This document shows positions 1-8,829 of a stretch of DNA of 34,298 nt, piece after piece. Within the stretch, counting starts at the first letter, position 1. Each line of letters starts with the position of its first letter. Source of the stretch: TMED13 sp042090305 (GTDB lineage: Bacteria > Pseudomonadota > Alphaproteobacteria > Methylaequorales > Methylaequoraceae). A program made the position numbers and the translations under genes. The stretch lies in the NCBI GenBank assembly GCA_042090305.1, contig JBELJQ010000017.1:1-34298 (forward strand), given 5' to 3'. The notes below the pieces were generated by a model. The model saw only the letters and a list, made by a program, of their open reading frames with translations. It had not been told where the DNA came from and searched no databases.

Positions 1-55
1 ACCCCCGACAACACCGTTATGAGCGGTGCGTTCTAACCAACTGAACTACGGGCCT
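1..55 (-). tRNA. tRNA with CAU anticodon (tRNA-Ile2 or elongator tRNA-Met), 3' end cut off
   Basis: On the minus strand a cloverleaf starts at 55. The 7-nt acceptor strand AGGCCCG is followed by TA, then a D-arm closed by GTTC/GAAC. The anticodon stem is CACCG/CGGTG around the loop CTCATAA, so the anticodon is CAU (positions 19-21). A TTGTC variable loop follows, then the start of a G-rich T-arm, where the window ends. The 3' half of the T-arm and the acceptor 3' strand lie outside. CAU can be elongator Met, initiator Met or lysidine-modified Ile2. A position next to rpoD recalls E. coli, where ileX lies near rpoD, so I lean to tRNA-Ile2, but the truncated sequence does not decide it. Confidence 0.85.
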
Positions 56-65
56 AGAACTTAAT

Positions 66-95
66 AATCTACATTATTTTTTTAAATATTTCCAA
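66..95 (-). promoter_or_regulatory. Candidate sigma-70 promoter of the tRNA gene
   Basis: On the minus strand TTGGAA (90-95) and TAGATT (66-71) are separated by 18 bases. The predicted start falls a few bases upstream of the tRNA 5' end at 55. The site sits in the 73-base gap between the rpoD stop and the tRNA. It is a sequence match only; AT-rich DNA gives many such matches. Confidence 0.4.
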
Positions 96-128
96 GAAAA
101 ATGATTATAGTTGAATTCGAAGTGACTT

Positions 129-2075
129 TTAGTTATCTAAGAAACTTCTAAGCTTTCTGGATCTGCTTGGATGCTTAAGTTTTCTAAGACCCTTAGCTTC
201 AATTTGACGTATTCTTTCTCTCGTAACAGAAAATTGCTGTCCTACCTCCTCTAGCGTATGGTCAGTATTCATTCCTATTCCAAATCTCATTCTCAGCACT
301 CTCTCTTCTCTTGGCGTAAGAGTTGACAAAACACTTGTTGTTGTTTCCCTAAGATTATTTTGAATAGCCGCATCTAGTGGTAATTTAATAGCTTTATCCT
401 CTATGAAATCACCCAAATGACTGTCATCTTCATCTCCAACTGGTGTCTCCAAACTAATAGGTTCTTTTGCTATTTTTAGAACTTTTCTAACCTTCTCTAA
501 TGGCATACCTAATCTTGATGCTAACTCTTCAGGTTGTGGTTCAACACCGTTTTCATTTAAGATTTGTCTTGAGACTCGAACCAACTTACTTATTGTTTCA
601 ATCATGTGAACTGGGATCCTAATTGTTCTAGCTTGATCTGCAATCGACCTGGTGATTGCTTGTCTTATCCACCACGTAGCATACGTAGAGAACTTGTAAC
701 CTCGTCTATATTCAAATTTATCAACAGCTTTCATAAGGCCTATATTTCCCTCTTGAATCAAATCTAGGAATTGTAGTCCTCTATTTGTGTATTTTTTTGC
801 AATGGATATCACTAGTCTAAGATTAGCTTCAATCATTTCTTTTTTTGCCTTACCTGACTCCCTTACACCCTGATCTATTAAACCAGAGATTTCTTTAATT
901 TCATTAATTGTCATTAAGGTCTTAAGAGTAATCTCATTAAACTTGTTAACGATTTCTTGAGTGACCTCTTTTTTAGCAAATGAGTCCCATTTTTTATTAT
1001 TTTTTTTTGAAAGATTTTTTAACCAGTTCTTATTAAGACTATTTTTTTCATATTCTTTATAGAAATCATCTCTACTAATCTTGAGTTTATTGGCAACATC
1101 CAGAAGTTTACGTTCACCTTTAACTATTAGAGTAAAATAACCTTTATGATTGTCTACCACATCATCTATTCTATTTTGATTAACAAATAGATTCATTACT
1201 AAATTTGACATTGAAACCTCAGATGTCTTGATTTTCTTCTCTAGTTTTGGATCAATCTTCTTGTTAGAAGTTTTAAGTTCGATGTATTCATGCTTAGTTT
1301 TTTTAAACTTTTTAAATGATTTTGAAAATTTCTTTAAATTTTCTATTATTATAGGCCTTAAATTTTCTTCTTTTTCTAAAATTGATAAGTCACCTGTATC
1401 GTCATTATAATCAGAATTTTCAGTATCGTTTTCCTGATCCTCTTCATTATCTTTTGCTTCTGTTTCATCGTCAGAATTACTAGGTTCAGTAAAGATCTCT
1501 TCTTCAGAAATTTCTTCGAACTCGTCATCTTGTTCACCATTTACATTTCTAAAAGTTAAGTCTAAATCAATAAAATCTCTAAGTTGTCTTTGTTCTTCTG
1601 TATATTCGTTAAAAAAATTGTCTATAAAATTCATTGAAATGAATGATTTAGAAAAAGCATCATTAGTTTTTCTTTTTCCATTTTCAATTCGTTTTGCAAT
1701 TTCAATCTCACCAATTCTTGAAAGTAATTCAACATTACCCATTTCTTTGAGATACATTCTTACAGGATCATCAGTTCTCCCTCCATCAGATTGATCCTTT
1801 TCACTTTCCTTTGTGGTTGAGGTTTCCTTTTCATCATCACCAACTTGAGCATCTGAATCATCCTCATAGATTTGAATATTTAAACTTTCTACTTTAGAGT
1901 AAAATTCCTCTTTTTCATCAAACTTTTCATTTTCCAGTGCTTGTTCGCACTCATTTCTCAAAAGAAAGCCGTTTTTTCTTCCTTTAGTTATTAATTTTTT
2001 TAAGGACTCGCCACTTTTATCTATAAGTGGTTCTTCTACATTTTCTTTGTTATTTTTAGGGGAGTTCTTATTCAT
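129..2075 (-). CDS. rpoD: RNA polymerase primary sigma factor RpoD (sigma-70)
   Basis: This is the housekeeping sigma factor that directs RNA polymerase to promoters. The 648 residues show the group 1 layout. A short region 1.1-like segment lies around 22-75 and region 1.2 around 101-134 (DPVRMYLKEMG). A non-conserved region with a strongly acidic stretch (roughly 180-235) follows. Region 2 is at about 414-489, with the RpoD hallmarks RLVISIAKKY, GLQFLDLIQEGNIGLMKA and TYATWWIRQAITR. Region 3 spans about 490-582. Region 4 (583-648) has the helix-turn-helix around VTRERIRQIEAKGLRKL. The ATG at 2075 gives an N-terminus with region 1.1 present. It follows dnaG after 42 bases on the same strand, as in the classic dnaG-rpoD macromolecular synthesis operon. 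Identification is secure. Confidence 0.98.
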   Translation of the reverse strand: MNKNSPKNNKENVEEPLIDKSGESLKKLITKGRKNGFLLRNECEQALENEKFDEKEEFYSKVESLNIQIYEDDSDAQVGDDEKETSTTKESEKDQSDGGRTDDPVRMYLKEMGNVELLSRIGEIEIAKRIENGKRKTNDAFSKSFISMNFIDNFFNEYTEEQRQLRDFIDLDLTFRNVNGEQDDEFEEISEEEIFTEPSNSDDETEAKDNEEDQENDTENSDYNDDTGDLSILEKEENLRPIIIENLKKFSKSFKKFKKTKHEYIELKTSNKKIDPKLEKKIKTSEVSMSNLVMNLFVNQNRIDDVVDNHKGYFTLIVKGERKLLDVANKLKISRDDFYKEYEKNSLNKNWLKNLSKKNNKKWDSFAKKEVTQEIVNKFNEITLKTLMTINEIKEISGLIDQGVRESGKAKKEMIEANLRLVISIAKKYTNRGLQFLDLIQEGNIGLMKAVDKFEYRRGYKFSTYATWWIRQAITRSIADQARTIRIPVHMIETISKLVRVSRQILNENGVEPQPEELASRLGMPLEKVRKVLKIAKEPISLETPVGDEDDSHLGDFIEDKAIKLPLDAAIQNNLRETTTSVLSTLTPREERVLRMRFGIGMNTDHTLEEVGQQFSVTRERIRQIEAKGLRKLKHPSRSRKLRSFLDN

Positions 2076-2118
2076 GAATTATCTTATATATAATTCTTAT
2101 ATGAATAAATAATGAATA

Positions 2119-3876
2119 TTATTCAATCTTTTTATTTTGTATATCTTGTATTTCATTATTTAAATTTTTATACCTTAATAACAAACTTTCGGGCAGCTCA
2201 CTGTTCTCATTTAATAATATTTCTTTTTTTATAATTTCTCTTTCCTTAAGTAGCACAGGCAATCTAATATTGTTAATAATGTTTTTAAAAAAAATTTCTT
2301 TTTCTCCATCATTTACATTATCTAGGTGCGTAATTTTTAATTCATTTATTTCTAAATTAAAATTTTTATCAAACAGTTCCTCGAAGCTATTGGATTCTTC
2401 AAATTGGAAATTTCTTTCTGAAAATATTTGAATTATTTTTACTCTTCTTGATTCTAATGCTTCATCTTTAAGTTTAATATTTGAAATTTCTTCGAAGTAC
2501 TTTAATAAAATTTTCCTCTCATATATTAAAATCATTATAAATATTTTTTCATTTAGATTATCAATTACCTTTATTTTGTTTGATAAATTAATTTTTTTAT
2601 TTGTATTTCTATTCTTTTCCCAAATGAACTTATCCTTTTTTGATTTTAAGAACTTATTATACTCGGTAGCAACTTCTTTATTTGATATTTTGGATACGAA
2701 ATATGATATTTTATTTTCAATTGATGCGAGAAACTCAGGAGTATAATCATCTAAATCTTCCAAAATTGCATTCCAAATTATTGAAGATAAATTGAGAGAA
2801 TTTTTCTTTAGTTCTAAAAAATTTTCTTTGCTATTTTTAGTAATAAACTGATCTGGATCTTGTTTATCAGGTAACATTAAAAATTTTAAAGATTTCCCAG
2901 GACTTAAACTAGATAAACTTTTTATAGCTACTTTTTGGGATGCACTAATACCAGCAGTATCACCATCAAAACAAATATATGGTGTATTTGAATACATCCA
3001 TAGCTTTTTGAGCTGATTATCTGACATTGTTGTTCCTAGTGTTGAAACAGCATATTTAATATTACTTTCATGAAGTTTTATTACGTCTAAATAACCCTCA
3101 ACCAGAAATACTTCTTTATATTTTCTGATATATTCAGAATTTTGTTTTAATCCATAAAGTATATTACTTTTTTTAAATATATTGCTCTCTTGAGAATTTA
3201 TATATTTAATCTTTGAATTATTAATTGTTCTTCCACCAAAACCAACTATTTTATTTTCGTAATTAAAAATTGGGAATGTAATTCTATTTGTAAACCTGCC
3301 AAAATAATCTCCTTTATTATTTTTTATGAATAAATCCACTCCTTTGATATCATCATCACCAAAACCCTTATTTTTCAAAAAATCCATAAGCAGATTATGG
3401 TCTGGACAGAATCCAACTTCGAATTCATTTAACAATAATTTATCAATTCTTTGTGAGATATAATTATAGGCAATAGGGTTTTTTTTTAAGCAGTGTTTAA
3501 AAAAGATATTACAGATTTCTAATATTCTATAATTTAACTGATCTCGGTCGTTTACTTCTTTGCTTTTATTGAAATTTTTTAAATGAATTCCAGAATAATC
3601 TGACAAAAAATGGATTGTTTCTTTGAATGAATAGTTTTTATATTTATTAACGAAACTAATAATGTTACCACCAGACTTACATCCAAAGCAATAAAATAAC
3701 CCTTTATCATTATTTACGTTAAAGGAAGGAGTTTTTTCATCATGAAATGGACATCTTCCAACAAAAGAATTTCCCTTTTCTGTCAGACTCACATATTGGC
3801 CAATGAAATCTGATAATTTTATTTTAGAGTTAACAAGATTTAAAAATTCATCAACGTTTATAGTGTATTTACTCAT
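2119..3876 (-). CDS. dnaG: DNA primase DnaG
   Basis: DnaG makes the RNA primers for DNA replication together with the DnaB helicase. The N-terminal CHC2 zinc finger has C42, H45, C63 and C66. The catalytic core includes the TOPRIM acidic motif EGYLD (E260) and the second acidic cluster FDGDTAG (D304, D306), which bind catalytic metals. The C-terminal part (about 430-585) is lysine-rich and poorly conserved, as is usual for the helicase-binding domain. The 585 residues are a normal length. The ATG at 3876 overlaps the stop of the upstream yqeY gene by an ATGA, suggesting translational coupling. rpoD follows downstream. Confidence 0.97.
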   Translation of the reverse strand: MSKYTINVDEFLNLVNSKIKLSDFIGQYVSLTEKGNSFVGRCPFHDEKTPSFNVNNDKGLFYCFGCKSGGNIISFVNKYKNYSFKETIHFLSDYSGIHLKNFNKSKEVNDRDQLNYRILEICNIFFKHCLKKNPIAYNYISQRIDKLLLNEFEVGFCPDHNLLMDFLKNKGFGDDDIKGVDLFIKNNKGDYFGRFTNRITFPIFNYENKIVGFGGRTINNSKIKYINSQESNIFKKSNILYGLKQNSEYIRKYKEVFLVEGYLDVIKLHESNIKYAVSTLGTTMSDNQLKKLWMYSNTPYICFDGDTAGISASQKVAIKSLSSLSPGKSLKFLMLPDKQDPDQFITKNSKENFLELKKNSLNLSSIIWNAILEDLDDYTPEFLASIENKISYFVSKISNKEVATEYNKFLKSKKDKFIWEKNRNTNKKINLSNKIKVIDNLNEKIFIMILIYERKILLKYFEEISNIKLKDEALESRRVKIIQIFSERNFQFEESNSFEELFDKNFNLEINELKITHLDNVNDGEKEIFFKNIINNIRLPVLLKEREIIKKEILLNENSELPESLLLRYKNLNNEIQDIQNKKIE

Positions 3877-4334
3877 TTAAGTATTTTTTTTGCTAATACT
3901 GCAACTTCTTTCATGTCCAATTGACCAGGGAATTTCTCTTTGAGAAAACCAATCAACTTACCTAAATCTTTAATTGACTTACAGTCTAATTCTTTAACAG
4001 TTTCAGAAACTATATTTTCTAATTCGTTAAATTTAATTTGTTGCGGTAGAAAAGAATTTATTATATCAATCTCTTTCTCTTCTCTTTTTTTTAAATCTGT
4101 TCTTCCAGCTTTTGAATAAATATCTACACTTTCTTGTCTTTGCTTTATCATTTTTTGCAATAAATTTAATATTTCTTCATCTGATATATCATTACTATCC
4201 TTCTTTGCTCTATTTTGAATATCATGATCCTTGATTGCTGCAAGGATAAGCCTAATAGTTGATGTTGCAATTTCATCCCTATTTTTTAAATTCTGGTCTA
4301 AACTTTCTTTTATTCTTGTTCTTAAAGGCTCCAT
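3873..4334 (-). CDS. GatB/YqeY domain-containing protein
   Basis: This is a 153-residue YqeY-family protein. The family shares its fold with the C-terminal tRNA-binding tail of the amidotransferase subunit GatB; the function of the stand-alone form is not settled. Family signatures include the start LRTRIKESLDQNLKNRD, the helix TIRLILAAIKDHDIQNRAK, the segment KMIKQRQESVDIYSKAGR and a C-terminus matching the GxLMxxVMxxLK-like tail (GQLDMKEVAVLAKKIL). It opens the minus-strand yqeY-dnaG-rpoD unit and is divergent from carA, an arrangement often seen in Alphaproteobacteria. The ATG is at 4334, and the gene overlaps dnaG by 4 bases. Confidence 0.93.
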   Translation of the reverse strand: MEPLRTRIKESLDQNLKNRDEIATSTIRLILAAIKDHDIQNRAKKDSNDISDEEILNLLQKMIKQRQESVDIYSKAGRTDLKKREEKEIDIINSFLPQQIKFNELENIVSETVKELDCKSIKDLGKLIGFLKEKFPGQLDMKEVAVLAKKILK

Positions 4335-4370
4335 AATGTTTAATCCAAAAAAAAATTAATATTTGTTTCA

Positions 4371-4387
4371 AAATTACAATGTAATTT
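4371..4387. repeat. 17-base palindrome between yqeY and carA (possible operator)
   Basis: AAATTACA-A-TGTAATTT is a perfect odd palindrome with 8-base arms centred at 4379. It lies in the 91-base divergent intergenic region, directly upstream of a candidate carA -35 box (TTGGAA, 4389-4394). A dimeric repressor or activator site is possible, but the arms are AT-rich, so chance is a real alternative. Confidence 0.35.
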
Positions 4388-4388
4388 A

Positions 4389-4416
4389 TTGGAAATTAAT
4401 GTTATCAGAGTATATT
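4389..4416 (+). promoter_or_regulatory. Candidate carA promoter
   Basis: TTGGAA (4389-4394) and TATATT (4411-4416) are separated by 16 bases. The predicted start site is at about 4423, only a few bases before the carA ATG at 4426, so the mRNA would be leaderless or nearly so. This is a sequence match only. Confidence 0.35.
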
Positions 4417-4425
4417 ATTTATCAA

Positions 4426-5574
4426 ATGAAAAATATAGTCAAAACTACTCAAAAAAATTGTTTGCTTTTATTAGACGATGGATCAACCTATACTGGTCAA
4501 GGTTACGGGGTATTTGGCGATTTTATTGGTGAAATGTGTTTCAACACCTCTATTACAGGATATCAAGAAATTCTTACAGACCCATCATATTATAATCAAA
4601 TCATTAATTTTACTTTCCCTCACATTGGAATTGTTGGTACAAACAGTGTGGATATTGAAAGTCTCTCAATACATGCTGCTGGGTGTGTAATTAACAACCC
4701 CATATCCAGACCATCTAATTTTAGGTCCCAAAAAAGTTTTGATGATTGGCTTAAAATTAATAAGAAGGTTTGTATTTCTAGAATTGACACCAGAAATATT
4801 ACAAAAAAGATAAGAGACTATGGTTCTTGTAACGCACTAATTCATTTTCCAAAAGAGAAATTTCAAAATATATCCATATTAATGAAAAAACTAAAATCTT
4901 TTCCAACCATGGATAAGGCAGATTTGGCTTCTTCAGTTTCAAGTAGCCATACTTATGAGTGGAGAAATAATAGTATTAATAGGATAGATCCAAGCAAATG
5001 TAACACTGAATTTATTGCTGTTATAGATTATGGAATCAAAAGAAATATACTTATGTTATTAAACTCAAAAAAATATAAAACTATAGTATTTCCTGCGAAT
5101 TACCCTTTAGATAAGCTACTTTCTTTAAAACCTTCTGGAATATTTTTATCAAATGGTCCAGGAGATCCTGTAGCAACTTATAGAAAATATAAACACCACC
5201 TTGACTTGATCAAGCAATATAAAAAACCTGTTTTTGGCATATGTTTAGGCCACCAAATATTATCACTAATTTTTGATGCTAAGACAGAAAAAATGCATCA
5301 TGGTCACCGAGGGGCAAATCATCCTGTAAAAAATATTAATTCTAATAAAGTTGAAATTACTGTCCAAAATCATGGGTTCGTTGTTTCTAAAAAAAAATTT
5401 CCCAAACATCTTAATGTTACTCACGTATCACTATTTGACCAATCAATTGCAGGTATTGAAGTTAAAAATAAACCTTTTTTTTCTGTTCAATATCATCCAG
5501 AATCATCACCAGGCCCTCAAGATAGTAGATATTTATTTAAGAAATTTAAAAACCTTATAGAAAAATATGCCTAA
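4426..5574 (+). CDS. carA: Carbamoyl-phosphate synthase small (glutaminase) subunit CarA
   Basis: CarA hydrolyses glutamine and channels ammonia to CarB for carbamoyl phosphate, the precursor of pyrimidines and arginine. From the ATG at 4426 the protein has 382 residues, the usual family length. The reading frame stays open upstream to an ATG at 4363, but those 21 extra residues have no family similarity. Visible landmarks are the N-terminal CPSase domain (DGSTYTGQGYG, GYQEILTDPSY) and the class I glutamine amidotransferase domain with LSNGPGDP. The nucleophile motif is GICLGHQ (C273) and the catalytic pair is in QYHPESSPGP (H357, E359). The gene overlaps carB by 8 bases, consistent with one operon and a 1:1 complex. 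Confidence 0.97.
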   Translation: MKNIVKTTQKNCLLLLDDGSTYTGQGYGVFGDFIGEMCFNTSITGYQEILTDPSYYNQIINFTFPHIGIVGTNSVDIESLSIHAAGCVINNPISRPSNFRSQKSFDDWLKINKKVCISRIDTRNITKKIRDYGSCNALIHFPKEKFQNISILMKKLKSFPTMDKADLASSVSSSHTYEWRNNSINRIDPSKCNTEFIAVIDYGIKRNILMLLNSKKYKTIVFPANYPLDKLLSLKPSGIFLSNGPGDPVATYRKYKHHLDLIKQYKKPVFGICLGHQILSLIFDAKTEKMHHGHRGANHPVKNINSNKVEITVQNHGFVVSKKKFPKHLNVTHVSLFDQSIAGIEVKNKPFFSVQYHPESSPGPQDSRYLFKKFKNLIEKYA

Positions 5575-8500
5575 AAGAAACGATATAAAATCAATATTAA
5601 TTATCGGAGCTGGGCCAATCGTTATTGGACAAGCCTGTGAGTTTGATTATTCTGGTGCTCAGGCATGTAAAGCGCTTAAAGAAGAGAACTTTAAAGTAAT
5701 TCTTGTAAATTCAAATCCTGCTACAATTATGACTGACCCAAATTTAGCAGATAAAACATACATCGAACCATTAAATTGTTTTACACTCGAAAAAATTATC
5801 AAAAAAGAAAAACCTGATGCATTACTATCAACGATGGGCGGACAAACAGCTCTTAATTTATCAATTGAACTCCAAAGAAAAGGTATTTTAAAAAAATATA
5901 AAGTTAAATTAATTGGAGCTTCACAAAAAGTAATAAATAAAGCTGAAGATAGAGAGTTATTTAAGAAAGCTATGACGAAAATTGGTATCGAAACACCTAA
6001 AGGATTTATTGTAAATAGTATTTCACAAGCAGAAAAAATTCTTAAAAATTTATCCTTTCCAATCATAATAAGACCCTCATTTACCCTTGGTGGTTCGGGT
6101 GGAGGAATTGCCAACAATAAAAATGAATTTTTAAATATTGTAAGGAAAGGAGTTTCTCTATCACCGATTAATGAAATTCTTGTTGAAGAATCATTGATAG
6201 GTTGGAAAGAATATGAAATGGAAGTCATACGAGATAGAGAAGACAATTGTATAATTATTTGCTCGATTGAAAATATTGATCCTATGGGTGTTCATACAGG
6301 GGATTCAGTTACAGTTGCACCAGCATTGACACTTACAGATAAGGAATATCAAAAAATGAGAAACTATTCTTTTTCTGTAATAAGAGAAATAGGCGTTGAG
6401 ACAGGAGGCGCTAATGTTCAATTCGCAGTGAACCCTAAAAATGGAAGAATGGTTGTGATTGAAATGAATCCAAGAGTCTCAAGATCATCGGCATTGGCTT
6501 CTAAGGCAACTGGGTTTCCGATTGCTCGTATTGCAGCCAAGCTAGCTATTGGGTACTTATTAGATGAGCTAAGAAATGACATCACAGAGGTTACACCCGC
6601 ATCGTTTGAACCAACAATCGATTATATAGTTACAAAAATACCACGTTTTACTTTCGAAAAATTTAGTGATACAGAGGAAAAATTAGGTACATCTATGAAA
6701 TCAATAGGCGAGTGTATGGCCATTGGTAGGAATTTTAAAGAATCATTTCTAAAAGCAATAAGGAGTTTAGAGATTGGTTTAATAGGATTGGATGTTAACC
6801 CAAAAATTGAAAAAATGAGTAAGAATGAGATAATAGAAATATTAAAAAAAAATATACCTAATAAATTTCTAATCATTGCTCAAGCTGTTAGAAAAGGTAT
6901 AAAATTAAACGAAATTGCCAAAGCTTCTAATTATGATTATTGGTTTGTTAATGAAATTAGTGGAATTGTAGATACTGAAGATTTAATAAAAAGAAAAGGT
7001 ATTGATAAGGATTTGTACATGAAGGCGAAGTCAGAAGGGTTTTCTGACGAGAAAATAATTAGTTTGAAAAAGAAAAATGTTAAAAATATTCAAAATATTA
7101 GAAGGAAAAATAAATTAGGGGTAACTTTTAGAAATATTGATACTTGCTCAGCAGAATTTATTTCCAAAACACCTTATATGTATTCCTCTTGGGATTCAAT
7201 TGAGCAGAACGAACAATACGAAAAAGAAACAAAACCATCAAATAAAAAGAAAGTAATAATAATCGGAGGTGGACCAAATAGAATAGGTCAAGGTATTGAG
7301 TTCGATTACTGCTGTGTACACTCCTCATTTGCAATCAGAGAAAAAGGAGTGGAATCAATTATGATTAATTGTAATCCAGAAACAGTTTCAACAGACTTTG
7401 ATATCTCTGATAGGTTATACTTTGAACCACTGGATTTAGAATCTGTAATTGAAATTTGTAAAGCTGAAAATAAAAGTAATAAACTTTTAGGTGTTATTGT
7501 TCAATTAGGTGGTCAGACACCTCTAAAATTATCAGAGAAGTTAAATGAATCTGGTATAAAAATTCTTGGAACTTCCTTTCAATCAATAGATTTATGTGAA
7601 GATAGAGACAGATTCTTAAAGTTGATGAACAAGTTAAAAATAAATCAACCCAAAAGTGATATAGTTTTTAATCTTAAAGAGGCTATTGTCTCAGCAGAGA
7701 ATATTTCTTATCCAATAGTTATCAGACCGTCATATGTTTTGGGTGGTAGAGCTATGAGGATAGTAAATAATAGAAATGAACTTGAAAACTATTTCAAAAG
7801 CAACTTCATAGTAAATAATAAGTCTATTTTAATTGATGAATTTCTGATAGATGCAAAGGAAATAGATGTTGATGCAATCTCAGATGGAAAAAAGGTTATT
7901 ATTGCAGGTATTCTTGAACATATTGAACAGGCTGGTGTTCATTCAGGTGACTCAGCTTGTATTTTGCCCCCACAAACGCTTTCAAAAAAAATACTTGAAG
8001 AAATTCAGGTAATTACAGAAAGAATTGCTAAGGAATTACAAATCATTGGATTTATTAATATTCAATTCGCAATCAAAGATGACAAGATATTCGTAATTGA
8101 GGTAAATCCTAGAGCAAGTAGAACAGTTCCATTTATAAGTAAAGCCGTTGGGATACCATTGGCAAATTTAGCTACTAAGATAATGCTTGGCGATAAAATT
8201 AAAAAAACCGATACTAATATTTTTAATTTGAATTATGTATCTGTTAAGGAATCAGTTTTTCCATTTGATCGTTTTCCAGGAGAGGATATTATTTTAGGAC
8301 CAGAAATGAAATCTACGGGAGAGGTTATGGGGATTGATCAAAATTTTCCCATGGCATTCCTAAAATCTCAGATGGCCGCTGGAAATATATTACCTTTAAG
8401 AGGTTCCGTTTTCATATCCGTAAGAGACGAAGACAAAGAAAATATTTTATTTATTTGTCAATTATTACATAAGTTAAAATTTAAGATATTCACAACAAGA

Positions 8501-8797
8501 GGTACTGCGGACTTTTTAAATAAATTTTGTATCAGTTCTGTCATAGTTAATAAAGTAAATGAGGGTGAACCGCATATTGTTGATTTAATAGAGAGTAATA
8601 AAATTCATCTTATAATAAATACTACAAGTGGTGTAAAATCTATCGCAGATAGTTTATCAATAAGAAGAACTGCGTTAAGTAAAAAAGTACCATATTTTAC
8701 AACAATTTCTGCAGCAAAGATCGCAATAACCGGTTTAAATATTGCTAGTGAACTTGAAATAAATGTTCAATCATTACAAGAATTGTATAAACAATAG
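5567..8797 (+). CDS. carB: Carbamoyl-phosphate synthase large subunit CarB
   Basis: CarB makes carbamoyl phosphate from bicarbonate, ammonia from CarA and two ATP. The 1076 residues show the duplicated ATP-grasp architecture. The first half has GAGPIVIGQACEFDYSG, SNPATIMTDP, GGQTALN and FTLGGSGGG. The second half repeats it with GGGPNRIGQGIEFDY, NCNPETVSTDFD and YVLGGRAMR. Metal-binding ends such as VIEMNPRVSRSSALASKATG and VIEVNPRASRTVPFISKAVG are intact in both halves. The last ~140 residues form the methylglyoxal-synthase-like allosteric domain (FTTRGTADFL; NTTSG around 1030). Nothing is missing. The ATG at 5567 lies inside the end of carA, so translation is probably coupled. Confidence 0.98.
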   Translation: MPKRNDIKSILIIGAGPIVIGQACEFDYSGAQACKALKEENFKVILVNSNPATIMTDPNLADKTYIEPLNCFTLEKIIKKEKPDALLSTMGGQTALNLSIELQRKGILKKYKVKLIGASQKVINKAEDRELFKKAMTKIGIETPKGFIVNSISQAEKILKNLSFPIIIRPSFTLGGSGGGIANNKNEFLNIVRKGVSLSPINEILVEESLIGWKEYEMEVIRDREDNCIIICSIENIDPMGVHTGDSVTVAPALTLTDKEYQKMRNYSFSVIREIGVETGGANVQFAVNPKNGRMVVIEMNPRVSRSSALASKATGFPIARIAAKLAIGYLLDELRNDITEVTPASFEPTIDYIVTKIPRFTFEKFSDTEEKLGTSMKSIGECMAIGRNFKESFLKAIRSLEIGLIGLDVNPKIEKMSKNEIIEILKKNIPNKFLIIAQAVRKGIKLNEIAKASNYDYWFVNEISGIVDTEDLIKRKGIDKDLYMKAKSEGFSDEKIISLKKKNVKNIQNIRRKNKLGVTFRNIDTCSAEFISKTPYMYSSWDSIEQNEQYEKETKPSNKKKVIIIGGGPNRIGQGIEFDYCCVHSSFAIREKGVESIMINCNPETVSTDFDISDRLYFEPLDLESVIEICKAENKSNKLLGVIVQLGGQTPLKLSEKLNESGIKILGTSFQSIDLCEDRDRFLKLMNKLKINQPKSDIVFNLKEAIVSAENISYPIVIRPSYVLGGRAMRIVNNRNELENYFKSNFIVNNKSILIDEFLIDAKEIDVDAISDGKKVIIAGILEHIEQAGVHSGDSACILPPQTLSKKILEEIQVITERIAKELQIIGFINIQFAIKDDKIFVIEVNPRASRTVPFISKAVGIPLANLATKIMLGDKIKKTDTNIFNLNYVSVKESVFPFDRFPGEDIILGPEMKSTGEVMGIDQNFPMAFLKSQMAAGNILPLRGSVFISVRDEDKENILFICQLLHKLKFKIFTTRGTADFLNKFCISSVIVNKVNEGEPHIVDLIESNKIHLIINTTSGVKSIADSLSIRRTALSKKVPYFTTISAAKIAITGLNIASELEINVQSLQELYKQ

Positions 8798-8829
8798 AAT
8801 AAATTCGTAAACATATTATAATATAATTT

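Noticed and set aside
1228..1410. 60-codon plus-strand frame inside rpoD
   Set aside because: Complement of the lysine- and acid-rich RpoD region, which makes an artificial hydrophobic-looking peptide.
4363..4425. N-terminal extension of carA from an upstream in-frame ATG
   Set aside because: The 21 extra residues have no CarA similarity, and the sequence overlaps the candidate promoter and palindrome; ATG 4426 gives the family length.
5659..6246. 195-codon open frame on the minus strand inside carB
   Set aside because: Antisense shadow of a fully conserved CarB coding region; no recognisable family features.
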